Below are positions 8,671 to 17,274 of a stretch of DNA of 60,776 nucleotides, piece after piece. Within the stretch, counting starts at the first letter, position 1. Each line of letters begins with the position of its first letter. This DNA is from Ignavibacteria bacterium. Lineage in GTDB: Bacteria > Bacteroidota > Ignavibacteria > Tepidaquicellales > Tepidaquicellaceae. The stretch is from positions 1 to 60,776 of the forward strand of contig JAQTLX010000019.1 in NCBI GenBank assembly GCA_028714695.1, read 5' to 3'. The position numbers and the translations under genes are program-made. Under the pieces are notes generated by a model. The model had not been told where the DNA came from, did no database searches, and saw nothing but the letters and a program-made list of their open reading frames with translations.

Positions 8671-10797
8671 ATGAACAGGTTTAAGTCCGATTTTTTCTTT
8701 AATCGCGAGTTAAGTTGGATAGAATTCAACAAGCGCGTGCTCGAAGAGGCGGGAGATAAAACCCAGCCGCTTCTTGAACGGGTTAAGTTTCTTTCTATAT
8801 TCAGCACTAATCTCGACGAGTTTTTTATGATTCGCGTCTCGGGACTTAAGAGACAGGTCTTCAGCGGAGTAAACGAAGCGTCTTCGGACGGTCTTACCGC
8901 TCAGGAACAGCGCGAAACTATATTTCAGGAATTATATCCGCAGGTGAGGGAGCAGTACAGGATCTTTAACGAAGAAGTAATTCCCGAACTCGAATGCAAT
9001 AATATTAAATTTATCAAGTACGGCGAACTCAGCGGCAAAGAAAGGGAAAAACTCGAGAAATATTTTGACGATGAAGTTTATCCCGTACTTACGCCCATTG
9101 CAATGGACAGCGTCCACCCATTCCCGAATCTCGTAAACAGAACGCTTGCATTTGCGCTTATTCTTCATGACCCCGAAACTGAAATTAAAGACGAAAAGGT
9201 ATCGGTGCTTCAAATACCCGGAAATTTTCCGAGATTCATTAAGATTGACGATGAAGACGGTTTCCGCTATATACTTCTTGAGGATTTAATAGAAGAAAAT
9301 ATTTATAAACTCTTCCCGGGCATGGATATCACAGACTGTTACGCGTTCCGCATAACGCGAAATGCGGACCTTGAACTGGAAGAGGAAGAAGCGGGCGATT
9401 TGCTTACGCTCATCGAAGAAGAAGTAAAGAAAAGAAGACTCGGCGTTATAGTAAGGCTTGAAGTCGAGGAAAAAATCCCGCAGCGCATTCTGGATTTTCT
9501 TATCGACGACCTTGAACTCGACAATACTGAAATTTATAAGGTCGATGGTCCCATAAATCTCGGCGACCTCATGTACCTTTACAGCATCGATAAACGAAAT
9601 CTTAAGGATGAAGGATATACTCCCAGAATATCATCTTTCTTTCTTGAAGAGGATAATTTTTTCAAGGCTATACGCAAAAGAGATATAATGCTCCATCATC
9701 CGTTTTATTCATTCTCCTCAGTTTCCGAATTTATTGCTCAGGCGGCGGAAGATAAAAATGTGTATGCGATAAAAATTGTTCTTTACAGAACAAGCGGCGA
9801 TTCGCCGATTATTAAATCGCTTATTCAGGCGGCGGAAAACGGCAAGCAGGTAACTGCGGTCGTTGAACTTAAAGCAAGATTCGATGAAGAAAATAATATT
9901 GTATGGGCAAAGAAACTTGAGAACGCCGGAGTTCACGTTGTTTACGGCATCTCGGGATTGAAGACACACTGCAAACTGCTTCTCGTTGTTAGAAAAGAAG
10001 GCGGAAAAATGGGACGCTATCTGCATCTGAGCACGGGCAATTATAACCAGACAACGGCGAAAATTTATACCGACCTCGGACTATTCACGTGCAATGAGGA
10101 ATTCTGTATGGATGCTTCCGATTTGTTCAATTATCTAACGGGATTTTCCAAAAAGAAAGAATACAGAAAATTTCTTGTCGCTCCTTACTCGATGAGAAAG
10201 CCCTTAATAAAGGCAATTGAGAACGAAATTGAAAATCATGTGAAATCCGGAAACGGCAGAATTATGATAAAAGCAAATTCGCTCGTTGACGATAAGATTA
10301 TTTATAAACTTTATCAGGCATCAAATGCCGGCGTTAAAATAGACCTTATTATACGAGGAATATGCAGGCTGCGTCCCGGAATAGAAGGTCTGAGCGGCAA
10401 TATAAGCGTTACGAGCATAGTCGGGCGTTTTCTCGAACACAGCAGGATATATTATTTTTATAATAACGGGAACCCCGTTATTTATACCGGAAGCGCAGAT
10501 ATTATGCAGAGAAATTTCGACAGAAGAGTTGAAATACTTTATCCTATCGAACATCCGAAGATAAAAGAAGACCTGCTTGAAATACTCGAACTGTATCTGA
10601 AAGATAACATGAAATCAAGAGTGCTCAACTGCGACGGCACATATACAAAAATTCCTCTGATGGATATTCCGGAAAAAGAAAGATTCAGCGCTCAGGAATA
10701 TTTTGTTTCGCTCGTTAAGAAAAAATATGCCGCCGAAGCGAAAAAAGAATATATGAAAAAACTCAAAAAATTGAGGAAGAAAAAAATTATACATTAA
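8671..10797 (+). CDS. ppk1: Polyphosphate kinase 1
   Basis: A 708-residue enzyme that reversibly transfers the gamma phosphate of ATP to polyphosphate at the inner membrane or nucleoid. The N-domain opens with FFNRELSWIEFNKRV; the head domain runs to about 315. Two phospholipase-D-like catalytic domains carry His433 (GLKTHCKLL, the autophosphorylated residue) and His590 (FLEHSRIYYF). YLHLSTGNYN and the DASDLFNYLTGFS segment are also typical. Length matches PPK1. The lysine-rich tail after 685 is common. No ppx gene lies next to it, though a PhoB/PhoR-like pair is found 20 kb away. Confidence 0.95.
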   Translation: MNRFKSDFFFNRELSWIEFNKRVLEEAGDKTQPLLERVKFLSIFSTNLDEFFMIRVSGLKRQVFSGVNEASSDGLTAQEQRETIFQELYPQVREQYRIFNEEVIPELECNNIKFIKYGELSGKEREKLEKYFDDEVYPVLTPIAMDSVHPFPNLVNRTLAFALILHDPETEIKDEKVSVLQIPGNFPRFIKIDDEDGFRYILLEDLIEENIYKLFPGMDITDCYAFRITRNADLELEEEEAGDLLTLIEEEVKKRRLGVIVRLEVEEKIPQRILDFLIDDLELDNTEIYKVDGPINLGDLMYLYSIDKRNLKDEGYTPRISSFFLEEDNFFKAIRKRDIMLHHPFYSFSSVSEFIAQAAEDKNVYAIKIVLYRTSGDSPIIKSLIQAAENGKQVTAVVELKARFDEENNIVWAKKLENAGVHVVYGISGLKTHCKLLLVVRKEGGKMGRYLHLSTGNYNQTTAKIYTDLGLFTCNEEFCMDASDLFNYLTGFSKKKEYRKFLVAPYSMRKPLIKAIENEIENHVKSGNGRIMIKANSLVDDKIIYKLYQASNAGVKIDLIIRGICRLRPGIEGLSGNISVTSIVGRFLEHSRIYYFYNNGNPVIYTGSADIMQRNFDRRVEILYPIEHPKIKEDLLEILELYLKDNMKSRVLNCDGTYTKIPLMDIPEKERFSAQEYFVSLVKKKYAAEAKKEYMKKLKKLRKKKIIH

Positions 10798-10815
10798 GAT
10801 AAGGATTAAAGATAA

Positions 10816-11673
10816 ATGGGATTGTATTCCGAATTTAAAAGTTCTTTAAAAGGTTATGACGCGGAAGAAATTATAGACCTGTATTTTTTCAGGCCGCTTT
10901 CTTTTCTGTTTGTAAAACTTATTTACTCCACAAATATAACTCCTAACCAGATTTCGATTGTATCGATGTTTTTTGGAATTCTCACAGGCGTGATGTTCGG
11001 CTTCGGTACCCCGCAGTTTCTGATGTTCGGCGCCGCTGCGCTGCTGATATCGAACGTGCTCGACTGCGCTGACGGTCAACTTGCAAGACTGAAGAAAAAC
11101 GGAACCGGTATCGGCAGAATTATCGACGGATTTATAGACTACGTGACTGGCTTTGCAATATTTGCCGGCATCGGCATAGGGCTGAGCATAGTAACGCACA
11201 ACTATGTTTATGTCTGGACTATCACGCTGTTCGGAGCGATTTCAAGAATACTCCAGAATATGCTCTTCGATAATTACAGAAATATGTACATGAGTTATGT
11301 TTATGACAGGGGCTCTAATATTCCCCGGGAAATCGAAGAACACAAACGCCTAAAGAGAATCATTGATAAATCGGACGGCAGATATATGGAGAAGTTCCTT
11401 GTGAATATCTATATCTGGTATTCTTCGGTTCAGGGAAATACCGCTCAGGACAAGACGCTGAACGTTACTCCCGAACAGTATAAAAGCAAAAACATTTTGC
11501 TTCTTCGAGCATGGAGTTGGCTGGGCTCCACTACACACCTTGCCGCGGTAATAATTGCCTGTTTTGCCGACAGGATAGATTATTACCTCTGGATTACTAT
11601 GACACTCGGCAATTTATTGCTTTTAATATTGTATATAATACAGAAGAACGTAATAAAAGGATTATCAAAATAA
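10816..11673 (+). CDS. CDP-alcohol phosphatidyltransferase family membrane protein
   Basis: An integral membrane enzyme of 285 residues that would join a CDP-activated moiety to an alcohol. The family signature D-x2-DG-x2-AR-x8-G-x3-D-x3-D is perfect: Asp83, Asp86-Gly87, Ala90-Arg91, Gly100, Asp104 and Asp108. Hydrophobic segments precede and follow it, and an unusually polar insert lies at about 165-225. The next gene, starting 2 nt later, is a small nucleotidyltransferase, so the pair could make and then use a CDP-alcohol, as in inositol- or choline-phosphate pathways. The actual lipid or solute product cannot be told from sequence. Confidence 0.82.
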   Translation: MGLYSEFKSSLKGYDAEEIIDLYFFRPLSFLFVKLIYSTNITPNQISIVSMFFGILTGVMFGFGTPQFLMFGAAALLISNVLDCADGQLARLKKNGTGIGRIIDGFIDYVTGFAIFAGIGIGLSIVTHNYVYVWTITLFGAISRILQNMLFDNYRNMYMSYVYDRGSNIPREIEEHKRLKRIIDKSDGRYMEKFLVNIYIWYSSVQGNTAQDKTLNVTPEQYKSKNILLLRAWSWLGSTTHLAAVIIACFADRIDYYLWITMTLGNLLLLILYIIQKNVIKGLSK

Positions 11674-11675
11674 TT

Positions 11676-12407
11676 ATGCAGGCAATCATTCTGGCGGCAG
11701 GTCTTGCAAAAAGACTAAGACCTTTAACGGATACTACACCTAAATGCTTACTCGATGTTGGCGGAAAAAATCTGCTTCACCGCACAATTGATAATATCTT
11801 GTCATGCGGAATAAATGATTTTATTTTCGTTACAGGCTACAGGGATAATATGATTAAGGAATATCTGAATCAGTATTTCGCAGGTTTGAAAATGATTATG
11901 CTGACAAATAACGATTACTCGAATAACAATAATTCATATTCCCTCTGGATGACAAAAGAACATGTCAAAGACGGTTTCATTCTCCTTGACAGCGATATTC
12001 TCTTTGACGCGGGTATTGTAAAAAAACTTCTGGATGATAAACACGACAACTCTGCCGCCGTTAATATGAAAGCGAAACTTGACGAAGAACAGATAAAGGT
12101 GACGCTTGACGGCGAGAACAGAATTATGGAAATATCAAAAGAAGTGGATTTGAAACTTGCCGGAGGAGAATCTATAGGCATTGAAAAATTTTCGCATGAG
12201 TTCGGAATTGAGATTTTTAAAATACTCGACAGGAAGATTCTTGTTGAGAATAATGTAAACGAATTTTACGAAAAGACATTCGAGGAAATAATAGCACGGA
12301 ATGACAAACGGAACAGTTTATATTGTACGGATGTTTCAGAATATGAGTGCATCGAGATAGATACAATAGAAGATTATAATAAAGCACAAACAGAATTTAA
12401 AATTTAA
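11676..12407 (+). CDS. Sugar/alcohol-phosphate nucleotidyltransferase (NTP_transferase family)
   Basis: A 243-residue cytosolic nucleotidyltransferase. MQAIILAAGLAKRLRPLTD is the glycine-rich NTP-binding N-terminus, followed by PKCLLDVGGK; LLDSDILFD supplies the metal-binding Asp pair, and ECIEIDTIEDYNKA closes the domain. The size and NNNSYSLWM segment resemble LicC-type CTP:choline-phosphate cytidylyltransferases and IPCT domains. The open frame extends upstream to 11511, but that part lies inside the phosphatidyltransferase gene and lacks homology-like features, so ATG 11676 is the start. It starts 2 nt after its neighbour, supporting a joint pathway. Confidence 0.8.
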   Translation: MQAIILAAGLAKRLRPLTDTTPKCLLDVGGKNLLHRTIDNILSCGINDFIFVTGYRDNMIKEYLNQYFAGLKMIMLTNNDYSNNNNSYSLWMTKEHVKDGFILLDSDILFDAGIVKKLLDDKHDNSAAVNMKAKLDEEQIKVTLDGENRIMEISKEVDLKLAGGESIGIEKFSHEFGIEIFKILDRKILVENNVNEFYEKTFEEIIARNDKRNSLYCTDVSEYECIEIDTIEDYNKAQTEFKI

Positions 12408-12412
12408 GAAAA

Positions 12413-13360
12413 TTGAATAATTACAGAAGAGGCTTTGGCGGCTTTTCATTGTTTCCGCCAGTAATAAAGACTTTACTCATATCAAATATAGCAATATTCC
12501 TGCTTGAGTTTTTCTTCCTCGATACTTTAAAGGCAGGAGGTCACAGTGTAGGGGAAATGTTCCTGAAGAATTTTGCTCTGTTTCCGGTCGGTTCTCCCTT
12601 CTTTAAACCGTGGCAGTTGTTTACATATATGTATTTGCACGGCGGTTTTTCGCATCTGTTCTTTAATATGTTCGCATTGTGGATGTTCGGGGTAGAACTG
12701 GAAAACCTCTGGGGTTCGAAAACATTCTTTATATTTTATACCGTATGTGGACTCGGCGCGGGTATTGCGAATGCATTTCTTGCTCCTATGGTTTCCGCTT
12801 TGCCGCTGAATGTGCCTACAGTCGGCGCTTCGGGCTCGATATACGGCGTGCTTATAGCATTCGGAATGATTTTCCCGAACAGATACATTTATATTTATTT
12901 CATGCTTCCGGTAAAAGCGAAATATCTCGTTATTGTTTATATAGCGATTGAAGTTTTTGCGGTCGCGTCCCAGTCGCAGTCGGGAATCGCGCACATTGCG
13001 CATCTGGGCGGCGGACTTGTCGGATTCCTGTATGTTTATTTCTATCTTAACCGGGGCGCAAGAAAATTCTTTCAGGGAGGAACGGATTCAGGCGGTAACG
13101 TATTCGACGGATTTAAAAATATGTTTGACAAAAAAGATGACGGCAAAATGCACGTCTATACAATGCCGAAGGATAATGCCAAAGATGCAGAATATGAGGA
13201 TTTGAATAAAAGCAAATATGAAGATGATATGAGGGCAAATGAGAAAGAAGCGCGCCGAAAAATTGACGCTATACTTGATAAGTTAAGCGCAAACGGCTAT
13301 TCAAGCCTTACAGAAGAAGAGAAAAAAACTTTGTTCAGCGAAGGAAAAAAACTAAGGTAA
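12413..13360 (+). CDS. Rhomboid family intramembrane serine protease
   Basis: A 315-residue inner-membrane protease. Six membrane segments fill residues 18-215. The catalytic Ser140 lies in GASGSIYG and the general base His197 in HIAHLGGG; HGGFSHLFFNM (77-87) is the conserved TM2 segment with its His-Asn oxyanion residues. After the membrane core comes a charged cytosolic tail of about 95 residues, a common bacterial extension. The only reasonable start is TTG 12413, five bases after the preceding stop, with no clear Shine-Dalgarno. Last gene of the long plus-strand run. Confidence 0.9.
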   Translation: MNNYRRGFGGFSLFPPVIKTLLISNIAIFLLEFFFLDTLKAGGHSVGEMFLKNFALFPVGSPFFKPWQLFTYMYLHGGFSHLFFNMFALWMFGVELENLWGSKTFFIFYTVCGLGAGIANAFLAPMVSALPLNVPTVGASGSIYGVLIAFGMIFPNRYIYIYFMLPVKAKYLVIVYIAIEVFAVASQSQSGIAHIAHLGGGLVGFLYVYFYLNRGARKFFQGGTDSGGNVFDGFKNMFDKKDDGKMHVYTMPKDNAKDAEYEDLNKSKYEDDMRANEKEARRKIDAILDKLSANGYSSLTEEEKKTLFSEGKKLR

Positions 13361-13476
13361 AAACAATTTAAAATGTAAAATTTAAAATTTCAGTTAAAAA
13401 TTTAAGGTTGAAATTAAGCAAAATAATTAAACTTTCATTTTTGAATATAAGAGTGAATGTTTAATTTATGCTTCTC

Positions 13477-13545
13477 GTTCCTAAACTCCTGTTTGGGAAC
13501 GCGCAAAACACTAAATTTATCGTTCCCTAAGAAGGTTTTAGAAAC
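13477..13545. repeat. Pair of REP-like imperfect palindromes
   Basis: GTTCCTAAAC (13477-13486) and GTTTGGGAAC (13491-13500) form a hairpin with a TCCT loop. A degenerate second copy in the opposite sense lies at 13522-13545 (GTTCCCTAAG to TTTTAGAAAC). They sit in the 375-bp gap between the rhomboid gene and ispG, which also holds low-complexity TTTAAAATTT runs at both ends (13367-13390 and 13600-13622). This has the look of dispersed intergenic repeat DNA. Confidence 0.55.
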
Positions 13546-13626
13546 GAAATACATCTTTGAATTTTATTTTTAGATATAAGATGATACAAACTTTGAACTT
13601 TTAATTTTAAAATTTACATTATTTTC

Positions 13627-13706
13627 TTTAAGCCCGCCTGGGCGGGCGGCATCTTGGTAGAAAAGAAATACAATTTTTTTAAGCCCGCCTGGGCGGGCGG
13701 CATCTT
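13627..13706. repeat. Two identical 29-bp GC-rich direct repeats, 51 bp apart
   Basis: The same 29 bases occur at 13627-13655 and 13678-13706, identical from TTTAAGCCCG to CGGCATCTT. Each contains GCCCGC-CTGG-GCGGGC, a stable GC hairpin in otherwise AT-rich DNA. The second copy ends 29 nt before the ispG start codon. They may be dispersed palindromic repeats, a transcription barrier, or a regulatory leader for ispG; sequence alone does not decide. Confidence 0.75.
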
Positions 13707-13735
13707 AATTATAATCGGTATTATTAAATCAAGCC

Positions 13736-15631
13736 ATGTTTGAAAATTCTACATATTCCTGTTACAAACGTTTCAGAACCCGCGTTGTCGATATAGGCGG
13801 AGTACCGCTAGGCGGTAGCAATCCGATACGCCTGCAGTCAATGACTACAACGGACACAATGGATACAATTGCTACTGTCGAGCAGTCAATCCGGATTATC
13901 GAAGCAGGCGGCGAGTATGTGAGAATAACCGCTCCAAGCATTAAAGAAGCAAAGAACCTTCTCGAAATCAAAAATGAATTAAGAAAACGGGGATATAAAA
14001 CTCCACTCATTGCCGATATACATTTCACGCCGAATGCCGCCGAAATTGCAGCGAGAATTGTCGAAAAAGTGAGAGTCAACCCCGGCAACTATGCCGACAA
14101 AAAGAAATTCGAAATCATTGAATACACCGATAAAGAATATAACGAAGAACTCGAACGCATACGCGATAAATTCGTGCCTCTCATAAACATCTGCAAAGAA
14201 TACGGAACCGCTATGCGCATCGGAACGAATCACGGTTCGCTTTCCGACAGGATTATGAGCCGCTTCGGCGATACGCCTCTCGGCATGGTTGAATCGGCTA
14301 TGGAGTTTCTCAGAATCTGCGAAGATGAAAATTATTATAACGTTGTGCTGTCAATGAAAGCAAGTAATCCGCAGGTAATGGTTGAAGCATATAGAACGCT
14401 CGTTAAAAAAATGGTAGAGACTGAAATGAATTATCCTCTTCATCTCGGCGTGACCGAGGCAGGAGACGGAGAAGACGGCAGAATAAAATCATCCCTCGGC
14501 ATTGGTACGCTGCTTGAAGAAGGCATTGGAGATACTATAAGGGTTTCTCTTACCGAAGAACCCGAAATCGAAATACCCGTCTGCAAAACAATTGTAAACA
14601 GGTACGGATTCTTTAAAGAAGATTTCCTGGAGTACAAAAAGATTTCACTTATATCCGATTGTTCAAAAAAAGAAACTTTAACTTTGGAAAATATCGGCGG
14701 GAAAAATGTTCCTGTGGTAATTATTACCGCGGATGACGCTATGCGAAAATCCCACGAGGCTTTGCGCGGTTACGGTTATTATTACAGCGAAACATTGGAT
14801 AAATGGAATATAGGCGATATGGCAGCGGATTACATTTATCTCGGAAGCAAAGATGCCGATTATAAACTTCCCGGTACGCTGAGAAAAATATATGATTACC
14901 GGGGCTGGAGAAAATCTGAAGATATAGAAGATTCATATCCGCTTCTTAATCTGAGAGAGTACAATGAACTCGTGGAAATGCATTTCATTAAGTTTCTTAA
15001 AATCGATATTGAGGAAGTTACCGACGAAGTGCTGGAAATGATTTCTGAGGATAAACAATTGGTGTTAGTGCTCTCCGCGAAAGACGGATTGTCTTATCTG
15101 GCCGCAATGGATGTTTTGAAAAAACTTGGAAATATTCCTGTGGTTTTTAAAAAGATTTATAATGAAATAACCGTAGAAGAAATGCTCGTATATCCGGCTA
15201 CTGATATCGGCGGATTATTCTTAAACGGATACGGTAACGGAATCTGGCTGGAATCTAATACCGTTTCAGATAAACTGCTTAACAGCATTTCTTTTGGAAT
15301 ATTGCAGGCGTCCCGCATGAGAATTTCAAAGACTGAATATATATCCTGCCCGTCGTGCGGAAGAACGCTTTTCGATTTGCAGGAAACAACAGCGAAGGTA
15401 AGAGAAAAAACGGGACATCTCAAAGGACTTAAGATTGCCATAATGGGATGTATAGTGAACGGACCGGGTGAAATGGCTGACGCCGACTACGGTTACGTCG
15501 GAAGCGGGATCGGAAAGATTACGCTGTATAAAGGCAAAGAAGTTGTAAAGCGCTCCATCCCCTCCGATACGGCAGTCGATGAACTTATTGATTTGATAAA
15601 ATCCAACGGCGACTGGATTGAAAAAGATTAA
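13736..15631 (+). CDS. ispG: 4-hydroxy-3-methylbut-2-enyl diphosphate synthase, long form (IspG/GcpE)
   Basis: Reduces methylerythritol 2,4-cyclodiphosphate to HMBPP in the MEP isoprenoid pathway using a [4Fe-4S] cluster. At 631 residues it is the long, three-domain type known from Chlorobi, Bacteroidetes, chlamydiae and plants, with an extra domain (about 290-500) between the TIM barrel and the cluster domain. TIM-barrel marks include LQSMTTTDT and ADIHFTPNAA. Cluster ligands are Cys538 and Cys541 (CPSCGR), Cys572 (GCIVNGPGE) and Glu579. ATG 13736 gives the expected N-terminus. Monocistronic or grouped with the next gene 94 nt downstream. Confidence 0.95.
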   Translation: MFENSTYSCYKRFRTRVVDIGGVPLGGSNPIRLQSMTTTDTMDTIATVEQSIRIIEAGGEYVRITAPSIKEAKNLLEIKNELRKRGYKTPLIADIHFTPNAAEIAARIVEKVRVNPGNYADKKKFEIIEYTDKEYNEELERIRDKFVPLINICKEYGTAMRIGTNHGSLSDRIMSRFGDTPLGMVESAMEFLRICEDENYYNVVLSMKASNPQVMVEAYRTLVKKMVETEMNYPLHLGVTEAGDGEDGRIKSSLGIGTLLEEGIGDTIRVSLTEEPEIEIPVCKTIVNRYGFFKEDFLEYKKISLISDCSKKETLTLENIGGKNVPVVIITADDAMRKSHEALRGYGYYYSETLDKWNIGDMAADYIYLGSKDADYKLPGTLRKIYDYRGWRKSEDIEDSYPLLNLREYNELVEMHFIKFLKIDIEEVTDEVLEMISEDKQLVLVLSAKDGLSYLAAMDVLKKLGNIPVVFKKIYNEITVEEMLVYPATDIGGLFLNGYGNGIWLESNTVSDKLLNSISFGILQASRMRISKTEYISCPSCGRTLFDLQETTAKVREKTGHLKGLKIAIMGCIVNGPGEMADADYGYVGSGIGKITLYKGKEVVKRSIPSDTAVDELIDLIKSNGDWIEKD

Positions 15632-15725
15632 AATTAGCACATTCATAACATTGTTATTTTTGACACCGATAGTTTTCAATTTTTAATTGTACCTTTGCAT
15701 TTTTAATTTTACATTTTGAATTATT

Positions 15726-17081
15726 ATGGAGAACTTCATAAAAAAAATCGTATCGGGCGGACAAACCGGGGCTGACAGAGCCGGTCTCGATGCGGCAAAA
15801 GAATTGGGAATCCCTACTGGAGGATACGCCCCGAAAAACTTTAAAACCGAAAAGGGATATGACGAATCCCTTAGGATGTACAACCTCACAGAACTCGATA
15901 CGGAAGACTATCAGGAAAGAACGATGAGAAACGTCGAATCCTCCGACGGTACAGTGATATTTTGCAACGTCGATGAAAAAGGATTGATTATCGGAGAAGG
16001 CACTATGCGGACTTTCTATACCGCCGACAGTTATAAAAAACCCGTGATTGTGAATCCTGATGCCCGGAAATTTCATGCCTGGCTGAAACACCATAAAATT
16101 CAGGTGTTGAACGTTGCCGGAAACAGAGAGAGTATATCCCCCGGACTTTACGCTAAAACAAAAAAGTTTCTTGTCAAATCGCTGTCGAAATATTTCAAGC
16201 CGAAAGAAAAAAAACTCTACGAGATATTTCTGTTCTCAAAGGAAATTGACAGAATTAAAAACGATAACTATTCCGGCTCCGCGGCGCTTCTCAATTCTTT
16301 GATTGACGCTATAGTGTTCTTTCTTGAAAATACACCCGTCATACCTCCGGAAGATGTAGCGAAGGAAATCGATATTAAAACAAAAATGATTCTTGAGAAA
16401 CATTCGCAATTGCTTATACTCCAAAATTTTTTCAAGGATTTGTCTTCGAAAATCGGCAGGACGAAAATGAACGACGAATTCAAAGAAAAGTTATCTTTGT
16501 ATCTGAAGACGTATAAAACAAAATGGGATAAGGTGAACGACAAAATTGCGGATAATGCGATAAAGTCTGTAGATTTTAAAAATAAAACCGTGCTTACCCA
16601 CAGTAACAGTTCTACAATAGTAAAGTTATTCGAAAAACTCGCGGCGAAAAATATAAACGTTAAGGTAATTCAGTGTGAATCGCGCCCGGCGCTTGAGGGA
16701 CGCAGACAGGCAAAAAGAATTGCGGAACACGGATTTGAAGTTACTGTTATTGCTGATTCATCTGTCATGAATTATGCCGGTAAAATCGACCTGGCTGTAC
16801 TCGGAACTGACGGCATTTACGGAAAATATTTTCTCAATAAAATCGGTACGTATTTCATTGCCCTCGGATTCAAGGAATTTAAGAAACCTCTTTTTATTCT
16901 GACCGACAGCAGAAAAATCGATTCATCAAAAAAGGACTGTAAAAATTCTCCTGCTGAAAAACTCCATCCTTCATCGGAATTATGGAACGAAAAGAATAAA
17001 AATATCAGCGTGGAAAACCTTTACTTCGAAAAAATACCTCTGAAATACGTAACTAAGATTATTACGGAAAACGGAAAATAG
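15726..17081 (+). CDS. Fusion of a cpYpsA/SLOG-like domain with an eIF2B/ribose-bisphosphate-isomerase-like domain
   Basis: A 451-residue cytosolic two-domain protein. Residues 1-155 resemble the circularly permuted YpsA group of the SLOG/LOG superfamily (formerly called putative molybdenum-cofactor carriers): VSGGQTGADRAGLDAA, GIPTGGYAPK, IGEGTMRTF. Residues about 185-445 resemble initiation factor 2B/MtnA/R15P isomerase: LTHSNSST (291-298), ESRPALEGR (318-326), GTDGIYGKYFLNKIGT (360-375) and ILTDSRK. The Asp used by the isomerases is kept (Asp362), but the catalytic Cys of MtnA-type LTHCN is Ser293. It may therefore bind a sugar phosphate or nucleotide rather than isomerise it. Function is not known to me; domain calls are from motif recognition. 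Confidence 0.7.
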   Translation: MENFIKKIVSGGQTGADRAGLDAAKELGIPTGGYAPKNFKTEKGYDESLRMYNLTELDTEDYQERTMRNVESSDGTVIFCNVDEKGLIIGEGTMRTFYTADSYKKPVIVNPDARKFHAWLKHHKIQVLNVAGNRESISPGLYAKTKKFLVKSLSKYFKPKEKKLYEIFLFSKEIDRIKNDNYSGSAALLNSLIDAIVFFLENTPVIPPEDVAKEIDIKTKMILEKHSQLLILQNFFKDLSSKIGRTKMNDEFKEKLSLYLKTYKTKWDKVNDKIADNAIKSVDFKNKTVLTHSNSSTIVKLFEKLAAKNINVKVIQCESRPALEGRRQAKRIAEHGFEVTVIADSSVMNYAGKIDLAVLGTDGIYGKYFLNKIGTYFIALGFKEFKKPLFILTDSRKIDSSKKDCKNSPAEKLHPSSELWNEKNKNISVENLYFEKIPLKYVTKIITENGK

Positions 17082-17105
17082 TAAATTTGTGTTTCCTCGT
17101 TAGTC

Positions 17106-17137
17106 ATTCCGGCGAAAGCCGGAATCCGGTTTTTCCT
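17106..17137 (+). repeat. REP-like hairpin acting as a probable terminator
   Basis: ATTCCGGC (17106-17113), a GAAA tetraloop and GCCGGAAT (17118-17125) form a perfect 8-bp hairpin, followed after CCGG by TTTTTCCTTT. It lies 24 nt past the stop of the SLOG-eIF2B gene. A related element occurs at 22053-22081, so this is a dispersed repeat that may also end transcription here. Confidence 0.6.
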
Positions 17138-17274
17138 TTATTTGTTGAAAAACAGCAGTTTGTTTAGTTAAAACTGTGTGTGGTTTGTTTACATATTTAT
17201 CCCCTGCTTATTACCTGAACTCTTTTCATAGTCTCTCCGTTATAATAAGAAATGAAAAAACAACTTATATGATT

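Noticed and set aside
11511..11675. Upstream extension of the nucleotidyltransferase
   Set aside because: The extra 55 codons lie inside the phosphatidyltransferase gene; the NTP-binding motif begins right at ATG 11676.
7039..12407. Aminoethylphosphonate pathway from the aminotransferase, nucleotidyltransferase and CDP-alcohol transferase
   Set aside because: No PEP mutase or phosphonopyruvate decarboxylase is present, and the aminotransferase is HisC-like rather than of the AEP type.
12527..13003. 158-codon minus-strand ORF
   Set aside because: Antisense to the rhomboid gene, whose catalytic motifs lie in the plus frame.
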